NCBI GenBank assembly: GCA_002435545.1
Contig: DJNB01000093.1
Span: forward strand, 1-5,214
Reading direction: 5' to 3'
Origin: Lachnoclostridium sp. UBA6475
GTDB lineage: Bacteria; Bacillota; Clostridia; Lachnospirales; Lachnospiraceae
Length of the DNA stretch: 5,214 nt
A program made the translations under genes and the position numbers. How positions within the stretch are numbered: position 1 is the stretch's first letter; each line of letters starts with the position of its first letter. The notes beneath the pieces are model-generated. The model saw only the letters and a list, made by a program, of their open reading frames with translations, was not told the DNA's origin and ran no database searches. Positions 1 through 4,600 of the stretch are shown piece by piece.

Positions 1-303
1 ATCGGCTGTTCGCTTGCTGCCAGCCCGCTTTCGCAGATTTTCCGCGAAGTCCGTCTTTATGGATTTGCCCTGGTCAAAATGTTTGCGATCCCGATCCTGG
101 CAAGTTTCCTTGTCCGGCTGCTGCCTTTTGACCCGCTGATCCTTACCTTATTTATCATTATGCTCGCCCTTCCTTCCGGCAGTATGGTGGTTCTTATCAC
201 GGAAGAATACAAAGGCGATGTCCAGCTTGCCTCCGCCGGCGTGGTTCTGACAACAATCGTGTCTTTATTCTCCATTCCTATCGTGAGTTTATTCGTCGGA
301 TAA
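1..303 (+). CDS. AEC (auxin efflux carrier) family permease, C-terminal part only
   Basis: The frame is open from the first base and runs 100 codons to a TAA at 301-303, so the N-terminal two thirds of this gene lie outside the window. Three hydrophobic segments are visible, at about residues 21-42, 46-66 and 79-99 of the fragment. Between the last two is a short polar stretch with the pattern LPSGSMVVLITEEYKGD followed by LASAGVVL. That pattern matches the C-terminal end of AEC/Mem_trans carriers, where a PxxxxxVVLAexYgGD-like loop precedes a final helix ending in L/P-rich sequence. The family comprises secondary transporters of organic anions and related solutes in the cytoplasmic membrane. 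The substrate cannot be told from this part. No clear dedicated terminator follows the stop; the nearest hairpin is the inverted repeat at 325-371, which overlaps the next promoter. Confidence 0.8.
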   Translation: MGCSLAASPLSQIFREVRLYGFALVKMFAIPILASFLVRLLPFDPLILTLFIIMLALPSGSMVVLITEEYKGDVQLASAGVVLTTIVSLFSIPIVSLFVG

Positions 304-324
304 AATTCTCTTTACCAAATCTTA

Positions 325-371
325 ACTTGCTATTGCACCGCTGCGGCGTTATAATGACGGTGCAAGCAAGT
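325..371. repeat. Gapped inverted repeat around the promoter of the 414-824 gene
   Basis: The left arm is ACTTGC (325-330), a TA bulge, then TTGCACCG (333-340). The right arm is CGGTGCAA (358-365) and GCAAGT (366-371). This gives 14 paired bases with one 2-base bulge around a 17-base centre. The arms bracket the -10 box and overlap the -35 box and the predicted start of transcription, which is where a repressor operator would sit. Read as RNA from the permease gene upstream, the same repeat would be a stable hairpin with a T-rich stretch (376-383) a few bases later, so a weak terminator role is also possible. Which role applies is inference. Confidence 0.65.
327..355 (+). promoter_or_regulatory. 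Sigma-A type promoter for the 414-824 gene
   Basis: The -35 box is TTGCTA (327-332), the spacer is 17 bases, and the -10 box is a perfect TATAAT (350-355). Transcription should start near 361-363, about 50 bases before the ATG at 414. The boxes sit within the 325-371 inverted repeat, suggesting regulated expression. Confidence 0.7.
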
Positions 372-413
372 AACATTCTTTTTAGACCCAGTGATTGCAT
401 GGGAGGGATTACG

Positions 414-824
414 ATGTGCAGCTCACAGACCAGAAAACACCTTATGGGATTTTTAATCTTAGCCATATTGTTGTGTGAAATGTGTTTCTTTTTACAATCA
501 GCAGACACATCTTCTTTTTGCGTCCAGACTACACAATCCACCAAACATGTCACTCACGCACAGATCAGCGACGGCTCAAAGGTTGTTTATGAGGAACGTA
601 TCTCTAAAACTCCGGATGCCGGCGCGGAATCTTTTTGCAAGAGTGAGCAGCGTACCCTGCAGTCTTTTATTCGTCGATTGTCTGCTTGCCTTTCGACGGT
701 GGAATATCTTCCACGCACATTTCATTCCACTCTGTTTTTACAGATTTCCGATGTGACGCATAATACAAGTGGACACATTTCTCTGATTCATTGCGTCTAT
801 CTAAAGGACGGAAAAAAACGTTGA
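414..824 (+). CDS. Membrane-anchored or secreted protein of unknown function, 136 residues
   Basis: I do not recognise this protein. The ATG at 414 is chosen because GGGAGGGA (401-408) precedes it at good ribosome-site spacing. The longer reading from a TTG at 327 would begin in the -35 box of the promoter. The N-terminus is short and basic (QTRKH), followed by one hydrophobic stretch at about residues 10-29 (LMGFLILAILLCEMCFFL), which fits an uncleaved signal anchor or a signal peptide. The remaining ~105 residues are polar, rich in Ser, Thr and His, with scattered Cys and no motif known to me, and would lie outside the cell if the positive-inside rule holds. The end is strongly basic (DGKKR). 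It is first in a co-directional block with two smaller membrane-protein genes. The plausible promoter and ribosome site support a real gene, but the composition is unusual and the coding status is not certain. Confidence 0.55.
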   Translation: MCSSQTRKHLMGFLILAILLCEMCFFLQSADTSSFCVQTTQSTKHVTHAQISDGSKVVYEERISKTPDAGAESFCKSEQRTLQSFIRRLSACLSTVEYLPRTFHSTLFLQISDVTHNTSGHISLIHCVYLKDGKKR

Positions 825-837
825 TTCCCTTTTATTC

Positions 838-843
838 TATAAT
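838..843 (+). promoter_or_regulatory. Possible -10 box ahead of the 40-codon gene
   Basis: A perfect TATAAT lies just after the stop of the 414-824 gene. The nearest -35-like hexamer, TTGATT at 821-826, is only 11 bases away, which is too close, and no good hexamer or extended -10 TG is present at the right distance. A start here would give a leader of about 70 bases. Weak support. Confidence 0.3.
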
Positions 844-855
844 TGTAAATTTTTT

Positions 856-904
856 CCATTTTTAATGGTTTATTATGGTGCGCCGCAGACGCGGCAGAGA
901 GCAC
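856..904 (+). promoter_or_regulatory. Potentially structured leader upstream of the 40-codon gene
   Basis: Two hairpins can be drawn between the upstream stop and the ribosome site. The first is CCATT (856-860) with AATGG (864-868) around a 3-base loop. The second has GTGCGCCGC (878-886) pairing with GCGGC (891-895) and GCAC (901-904), around an AGAC loop and a 5-base bulge AGAGA. The second is GC-rich in an AT-rich setting and ends 6 bases before the ribosome site GAGGG (911-915). It matches no riboswitch class that I recognise. A translational role is inference. Confidence 0.35.
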
Positions 905-920
905 AGAAATGAGGGAACAT

Positions 921-1043
921 ATGTTAGAATATATTATTATTGGATTGGCAGCAATCCTCTTAATCGGCGCTTGTATTTTCAGTTTTCGCATCGACAATTC
1001 GGGGAAAGAAGATGCGATCACCGATAATCCAAAAACCAAATAA
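921..1043 (+). CDS. Small single-span membrane protein, 40 residues
   Basis: This short reading frame begins at ATG 921 with GAGGG (911-915) five bases upstream and ends at TAA 1041-1043. It starts MLEYIIIGLAAILLIGACIF, one uninterrupted hydrophobic helix at about residues 4-22, followed by a polar, charged tail of about 18 residues (FRIDNSGKEDAITDNPKTK). The layout is that of a one-pass small membrane protein with a soluble tail. I do not recognise a family. It lies 97 bases after the 136-residue gene and 60 bases before the 48-codon gene in the same direction, so the three could be cotranscribed. Such small proteins often act as subunits or regulators of a larger membrane complex, but no such partner is in the window and none is inferred. 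A type I toxin cannot be excluded, although no antisense promoter is evident. Confidence 0.6.
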   Translation: MLEYIIIGLAAILLIGACIFSFRIDNSGKEDAITDNPKTK

Positions 1044-1070
1044 AATCATAGATTAAATTAAATCAAAAAC

Positions 1071-1082
1071 AACGTTAACGTT
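1071..1082. repeat. Perfect 12-bp palindrome (AACGTTAACGTT)
   Basis: Two tandem AACGTT units make a perfectly self-complementary 12-mer, flanked by A-rich sequence on the left and T-rich on the right. It sits in the 60-base gap between the two small membrane-protein genes and 5 bases before the ribosome-site region of the second. It could be a protein-binding site or an RNA hairpin; the sequence does not say which. Confidence 0.5.
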
Positions 1083-1086
1083 TTTC

Positions 1087-1100
1087 GAAAGGAGCCTTTC
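1087..1100 (+). promoter_or_regulatory. Ribosome site of the 48-codon gene within a small self-complementary sequence
   Basis: The ribosome site AAAGGAG (1088-1094) is strong and lies 9 bases before ATG 1104. It fixes the start of the gene. The surrounding 14 bases, GAAAGGAGCCTTTC, can pair as GAAAG/CTTTC around a GAGC loop, so the site could be partly masked. The stem is short and its effect uncertain. Confidence 0.5.
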
Positions 1101-1103
1101 ATC

Positions 1104-1250
1104 ATGAGTAACATTTTAATGTACATATACTTTATTATCTGCGGTGGGTTGGGAGCTGTTTCCTGTATCTATATGACCGTTTCTGCTTTTGTTGTGATCG
1201 GGCAAAAGATCTACGGCCGTGTAGCACATGGAAAGTCATTGTACGATTAA
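1104..1250 (+). CDS. Small hydrophobic membrane protein, 48 residues
   Basis: The frame starts at ATG 1104 behind the ribosome site AAAGGAG and ends at TAA 1248-1250. Residues 4-33 are almost wholly hydrophobic (ILMYIYFIICGGLGAVSCIY, then MTVSAFVVIG). The Gly-Gly-x-Gly cluster in the middle means this could be one long helix or a tight two-helix hairpin. The tail, about residues 34-48, is basic then mixed (QKIYGRVAHGKSLYD) and by the positive-inside rule should face the cytoplasm. I do not recognise the family. The strong ribosome site, clean start and stop, and the terminator only 34 bases after the stop support a real gene that ends this transcription unit. It pairs with the 40-codon gene upstream; the two may work together. 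The function is unknown. Confidence 0.65.
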   Translation: MSNILMYIYFIICGGLGAVSCIYMTVSAFVVIGQKIYGRVAHGKSLYD

Positions 1251-1283
1251 TGTAACTTTTAAGGACTTAATACTAAATGGGAC

Positions 1284-1329
1284 ACCCCCGCCGGGTTTGT
1301 GATGCAGGCACGGCGGGGGTTTGTGTTGT
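1284..1329 (+). terminator. Intrinsic terminator between convergent genes
   Basis: A perfect 10-bp GC-rich stem, ACCCCCGCCG (1284-1293) with CGGCGGGGGT (1311-1320), encloses a 17-base loop and is followed by TTGTGTTGT (1321-1329), an imperfect T tract. It closes the plus-strand block of small membrane proteins. The minus-strand ATPase gene ends at 1337, so the same hairpin can also stop its transcript, although the T-rich sequence on that side (after GTCCC) is poorer. Confidence 0.85.
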
Positions 1330-1336
1330 AAGAAGA

Positions 1337-3133
1337 TCATAATGACTTCAAATACTCTTCTACATTTAGATATTCAATTCCATCCATCTCTGCATGTTCT
1401 CCACGGTAAATAACATAACGCCCTTCAATCTCTCCATATCTATGGCTTGTCATTTGACATTTTTGTTCGTCTACCAAATGACGGTATTGATTTTTCACCC
1501 TTTCCTTGCTGTATTTTACTTCATAGATCTTACAGGTTAAGGTTTTAGGATCAAATACCACCATATCAAACTCGCCGACTGCAAACTGCAGTTTAAATAC
1601 TTTTTGATCCGGCTTTGCAATCTTTGTCTCCAGAAGAACAATGTCCTCCATCATTCTTCCGCGTATTTCACTCAATAATCTTTCTAAAATGTGCTGTCTT
1701 TCCTTTATCGAAAGTTCTTGAAATTTCGCGTCCAGGAGCATGTTTTCAACAATCGCATCTGCCTGGGCATATCGCATTCCCGGCTGTGTAAGCACAGTGA
1801 TACTGGCTTTTTTCTCCACTTCAGGAAGAGATTCAAGTTCAATCTCCATTATCAGATCCAGCAAGGTTAAATACTCTTTAATTTGAACCATATGACATTC
1901 TTCAATATCAACACTCTGTTCTTCTTTATTGAGTAAATCAAGCATTTTCATAATTCCCATCGTCACCTTATCAATGTCTAAATGTTCCTTCACATTGATT
2001 GGATTTTCCCTGTCTCTAAGCAAATTTGCCGCTGTCACAGAAATATCATGAGAACGAAACGTGCGTTCCACGACACTACGGGTAAATCTATGATTTATAT
2101 CTTCCACCACACGATTAATCACATTCGTCAATTCGCGTTTTTCATACAGATCCAAAAGCTGGCGGAAATGTCCTCCATATTCATACATTTTAAGAGAATG
2201 CTGAATATTTTTAGCAATGGCAGTATCAATATATTCCCCGGCGTTCTTTGAATTTGCAAAGGGTGCATTCTCGTTGTAATTCACACCTCCCAGACTCATC
2301 GTTCCACCATAACGGATATATTCATCAATTCCCGCAATGCCTAAAACCGTCTCGAACTCCCGATATGGAATAAATGTAGTATGAAGCATAATACATCTGT
2401 CATACAATTGTTCTTCTTTTGAAAAAGCAAATCCTAACGAATCTGTCCCTGACAAAACAATTTTCATACCGCTGCTTGCATAAATATCTGAAAAAATGGC
2501 TGCTCCTTCTACAAAATCTTCCATTAACGTCACTTCATCAAGAAACACATAGCGAAATCCATTTTTTTCCAGTTCTCGGAGATCTTCATCCACATCTGCT
2601 AATGTATCTCTCGACGTCACTTGAATAAATGCAGCTTTTTTAAATAATTCGGGCGGCAGTTCTGCCAGTATCTGACGGATCATCGTCGTTTTCCCCGTCC
2701 GTCTGAGTCCATATAGAATAAACACTTTCTCCTGTGTTTCGCCCAAAATATAATCACGTAAACTGCGGATACATTCTCTTTTTTTATAATTCCGAGTCAA
2801 AGCAATTTGTGCCCGGAGCTGCTTTCCATATCGTACCATTGTTCGAAAATGAAATTCTTCCGCTGTTTTCTTTTTTTCGTCCGTTACCGGAACAAGTAAT
2901 TTCTTCCGTTCTTTTAATTTCTTTTGCAGTTCTCTTCGTCTGGCAATTTGAGCTTCAAGTTCCGGAACCTCGTCATAACGGATATAATTCTCCACCCTTT
3001 TTCCGTTTTGTACAGTGCGGTGGTAATAATATTCCTTATTCTTTATTTTCTTTTTCGTAATGCTGCCCTCTGGCAGAATTGCTATCTGTCTCTCTAACTC
3101 CGTGATCTCATCAATCAATTTATCCTGTTCCAT
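1337..3133 (-). CDS. AAA_14/DUF4143-like P-loop ATPase with C-terminal PD-(D/E)XK-like nuclease fold, 598 residues
   Basis: The start is ATG at 3133, preceded by a perfect ribosome site AAGGAGGT (minus strand, 3148-3141). Residues 1-85 are charged and predicted coiled coil. They include a GSITKKKIKNKEYYYHR stretch resembling small DUF6788-type modules (tentative). The ATPase core follows: Walker A GLRRTGKTT (142-150), Walker B YVFLDE (195-200; D199, E200), and a sensor-like IVLSGTDS (225-232). A helical region covers about 295-480. The C-terminus has G492/E496, GEFD (520-523) and YEVK (537-540), the spacing of a PD-(D/E)XK fold with apparently intact acidic and lysine residues. AAA_14/DUF4143 relatives usually run about 370-450 residues, so this one is long. 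ATPase activity is likely; nuclease activity and biological role are inference, with defence, mobile-element or regulatory roles all possible. It is more AT-rich than hemL/trxB (38% GC at 2521-2580 against 63% at 4141-4200), suggesting acquisition by transfer. Confidence 0.85.
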   Translation of the reverse strand: MEQDKLIDEITELERQIAILPEGSITKKKIKNKEYYYHRTVQNGKRVENYIRYDEVPELEAQIARRRELQKKLKERKKLLVPVTDEKKKTAEEFHFRTMVRYGKQLRAQIALTRNYKKRECIRSLRDYILGETQEKVFILYGLRRTGKTTMIRQILAELPPELFKKAAFIQVTSRDTLADVDEDLRELEKNGFRYVFLDEVTLMEDFVEGAAIFSDIYASSGMKIVLSGTDSLGFAFSKEEQLYDRCIMLHTTFIPYREFETVLGIAGIDEYIRYGGTMSLGGVNYNENAPFANSKNAGEYIDTAIAKNIQHSLKMYEYGGHFRQLLDLYEKRELTNVINRVVEDINHRFTRSVVERTFRSHDISVTAANLLRDRENPINVKEHLDIDKVTMGIMKMLDLLNKEEQSVDIEECHMVQIKEYLTLLDLIMEIELESLPEVEKKASITVLTQPGMRYAQADAIVENMLLDAKFQELSIKERQHILERLLSEIRGRMMEDIVLLETKIAKPDQKVFKLQFAVGEFDMVVFDPKTLTCKIYEVKYSKERVKNQYRHLVDEQKCQMTSHRYGEIEGRYVIYRGEHAEMDGIEYLNVEEYLKSL

Positions 3134-3140
3134 TTACCGC

Positions 3141-3148
3141 ACCTCCTT
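3141..3148 (-). promoter_or_regulatory. Ribosome binding site of the ATPase gene
   Basis: On the minus strand AAGGAGGT is fully complementary to the 16S rRNA 3' end and stands 7 bases before the ATG at 3133. It fixes the start and predicts efficient translation once the gene is transcribed. Confidence 0.85.
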
Positions 3149-3153
3149 AATAT

Positions 3154-3211
3154 AGTTATACCCATTATACCCCTTTTGCTTTCATTTATCAAGGGTATAA
3201 CGGGTATAACT
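3154..3211. repeat. Near-perfect inverted repeat built from four GGGTATAAC-type 9-mers
   Basis: On the plus strand the left arm holds GTTATACCC (3155-3163) and ATTATACCC (3164-3172) in tandem. The right arm holds GGGTATAAC (3193-3201) and GGGTATAAC (3202-3210) in tandem. The arms pair over about 21 bp with one mismatch and one extra C, around a 15-base AT-rich centre (3176-3190). The left arm contains the -10 box of the ATPase promoter and the likely start of transcription, while the right arm abuts and slightly overlaps the -35 box. This is the arrangement expected of an operator bound by a multimeric repressor. As RNA read through from the regulator gene upstream it would be a long hairpin, but without a following U tract. 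Confidence 0.8.
3164..3192 (-). promoter_or_regulatory. Sigma-A type promoter of the ATPase gene
   Basis: On the minus strand the -35 box is TTGATA (3192-3187), the spacer is exactly 17 bases, and the -10 box is a perfect TATAAT (3169-3164). Transcription should start near 3157, about 24 bases before the ATG. This is close to consensus and should be strong unless repressed. Its -10 box lies inside one of the four 9-mer repeats, so binding there would block polymerase. Confidence 0.8.
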
Positions 3212-3219
3212 CCAATTTC

Positions 3220-3654
3220 TTAAATTGTATACGCAAATGACGATTCTTCGCGGTACCGCTTGACCATATCCGCGAGCGTGATATGGTCGAGAACCCCGTC
3301 AATGGCTTTGTCCACCGACTGTCCGAGGTCGTGTACGATGCTGTTCATCGTCTTGTTATTTTCGCTGATTTTGTAAATGTCAATGTCCACCGCGTTCTGC
3401 TGCCCTTCGATCACATCGATGATCTCCGCTGCCGTGTACTGGGCAACCGGCTTCGCAAGATAATAGCCGCCGCGGTTGCCGCGGATCACCTTGACAAGAC
3501 CCGCATGACGAAGTTTGGAAGCAACCTGCTCAAGGTATTTTTCCGACAGATCATATTCCTTTGCTGCCTGTTTGACCGGAACCGTCTCGCCCGCATGGAT
3601 CGCCAGATTTATCATAAAAAACAAGGCGTATTGTCCTTTTCTCGTAATATACAT
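3220..3654 (-). CDS. Rrf2-family transcriptional regulator (cysteine-free, CymR-like), 144 residues
   Basis: The start is ATG at 3654, giving the family's usual opening MYITRKGQYAL. An upstream ATG at 3702 would add 16 atypical residues and overlap trxB. The ribosome site AAAGGAGG (3671-3664) supports 3654. A winged-helix DNA-binding domain spans about residues 1-75, with the recognition region DLSEKYLEQVASKLRHAGLV and the wing GNRGGYYLAKP. The dimerisation helix follows, ending near KRYREESSFAYTI. No cysteine occurs anywhere, so the three-cysteine [2Fe-2S] site of IscR/NsrR is absent. Cluster-free relatives such as CymR of Bacillus sense cysteine metabolism through a partner enzyme, and the C-terminal AYTI recalls CymR. 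The stop lies 25 bases downstream of trxB in the likely hemL-trxB-regulator operon and 8 bases before the repeat at the ATPase promoter. Its targets are unknown; redox, sulfur or self-regulation are reasonable guesses. Confidence 0.9.
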   Translation of the reverse strand: MYITRKGQYALFFMINLAIHAGETVPVKQAAKEYDLSEKYLEQVASKLRHAGLVKVIRGNRGGYYLAKPVAQYTAAEIIDVIEGQQNAVDIDIYKISENNKTMNSIVHDLGQSVDKAIDGVLDHITLADMVKRYREESSFAYTI

Positions 3655-3663
3655 TCTTTGCTT

Positions 3664-3671
3664 CCTCCTTT
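3664..3671 (-). promoter_or_regulatory. Ribosome binding site that decides the Rrf2 regulator start
   Basis: AAAGGAGG on the minus strand lies 9 bases upstream of the ATG at 3654 and between the trxB stop and the regulator. The ATG at 3702 has no comparable site, which supports the shorter 144-residue protein. Confidence 0.85.
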
Positions 3672-3679
3672 GCCATATT

Positions 3680-4600
3680 TTAACAATTAGAATCCTGTTC
3701 AATCGATGAGATTGCCGTCGCTCCGTCCGCTACCGCCGTCACCACCTGACGAAGCTGCTTGGTGCGGATGTCCCCGGCAGCGTAGATGCCCGGCCGGCTT
3801 GTCCGGCAGTCCTCGCCAGCCATGATGTATCCTGTCGCGTCGAGATCGACAAGTCCTTTGGCGGCTTCATTCTGCGGATCCATTCCGATCGCGATAAAGA
3901 TACCGGACAATTCCAGCTCTTTCTCTTCGCCCGTTTGATTCTGTTTTAAAATGACGTTCTCCACTTTGCCGTCGCCGCAGATCTCCTGCACCTCGTAAAA
4001 TGGGAGAAATTCAATGTTTTCCGTCTCCTTGATCTTCTGCTGGAGCACCTTCGCCCCACGAAGTCCGTCGCGCCGGTGAATGAGATAGACTTTTTCGCAG
4101 ATGTTGGAAAGATACAGGGCATCTTCCAGAGCCACATCGCCGCCGCCCACGACAGCCGTCGTCTTTCCGCGGAAAAAAGCTCCATCGCACGTCGCACAGT
4201 ACGAAACCCCGGCACCGGCAAGTTCCTTTTCACCCTTCACGGAAAGTGTCTTGTGACGCGCACCCGTCGCAAATAACACCGCTTTTGTCTCTATCGTTTC
4301 TCCATTCGCAAGTGTAATCTTCTTCCCTTCGCCATCGTCGGCAATCGCCGTCACTTCGCCTTCTAAAAACGGAACCGAAAGTGCGTCTGCGTGCTCGCGG
4401 AATTTCATTGCCAGCTCATAACCGCCCATTCCATAGAGTCCGAGGTAATTGTCAATGCGCTCCGTCGTGATGATCTGGCCGCCGCTAAATGGCTCCTTCT
4501 CGATCACAACCTGGTCAAGCATTGCCCGCTGTGCGTAGACCGCCGCCGACAAGCCCGCCGGCCCACTTCCAATAATTACCAAATCTTTTCTATCTGCCAT
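3680..4600 (-). CDS. trxB: Thioredoxin reductase (NADPH)
   Basis: This is a complete flavoprotein of 306 residues, normal length for the low-molecular-weight bacterial enzyme, which passes electrons from NADPH through FAD and an internal dithiol to thioredoxin in the cytoplasm. The FAD-binding motif GSGPAG is at residues 11-16 and FSGGQI follows near 38. The redox-active pair is CATC (C135, C138) followed by D139. The NADPH domain has VGGGDVALEDA (151-161) and HRRDGLR (175-181), whose arginines normally read the 2'-phosphate of NADPH. The second FAD motif, GIYAAGDI (271-278), precedes LRQVVTAVADGA. All key residues are present. The ATG at 4600 lies inside the end of hemL (11-base overlap), with a GAGGGA ribosome site 7 bases upstream, so translation is probably coupled. 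An Rrf2 regulator follows 25 bases after the stop. No thioredoxin gene is in the window. Confidence 0.96.
   Translation of the reverse strand: MADRKDLVIIGSGPAGLSAAVYAQRAMLDQVVIEKEPFSGGQIITTERIDNYLGLYGMGGYELAMKFREHADALSVPFLEGEVTAIADDGEGKKITLANGETIETKAVLFATGARHKTLSVKGEKELAGAGVSYCATCDGAFFRGKTTAVVGGGDVALEDALYLSNICEKVYLIHRRDGLRGAKVLQQKIKETENIEFLPFYEVQEICGDGKVENVILKQNQTGEEKELELSGIFIAIGMDPQNEAAKGLVDLDATGYIMAGEDCRTSRPGIYAAGDIRTKQLRQVVTAVADGATAISSIEQDSNC

Noticed and set aside
327..413. N-terminal extension of the 414-824 gene to a TTG at 327
   Set aside because: The TTG is part of the -35 box, no ribosome site precedes it, and the ATG at 414 has a good one.
475..756. 93-codon frame on the plus strand overlapping the 414-824 gene
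   Set aside because: It has no ribosome site of its own and lies wholly inside another frame with better start signals.
821..843. TTGATT and TATAAT as a complete promoter
   Set aside because: The gap is only 11 bases, too short for sigma-A; kept only as an isolated -10 candidate.
341..888. CTGCGGCG at 341-348 and its complement CGCCGCAG at 881-888 as a long-range RNA pairing
   Set aside because: The predicted transcription start near 362 leaves the first copy out of the transcript, and an 8-base match between GC-rich stems can arise by chance.
797..1039. 80-codon minus-strand frame
   Set aside because: It begins at a TTG without a ribosome site and is the antisense of the 40-codon gene and its leader.
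3154..3211. The GGGTATAAC array as an insertion-sequence end or CRISPR-like repeat
   Set aside because: No transposase, second copy of the ends, target duplication or regular spacers are visible; the promoter placement explains it better.
3283..3690. 135-codon plus-strand frame opposite the Rrf2 gene
   Set aside because: It is a shadow frame; the minus strand encodes a recognised family over the same bases.
3655..3702. Longer start for the Rrf2 regulator at 3702
   Set aside because: The extra 16 residues do not fit the family, would overlap trxB, and the ribosome site belongs to the ATG at 3654.
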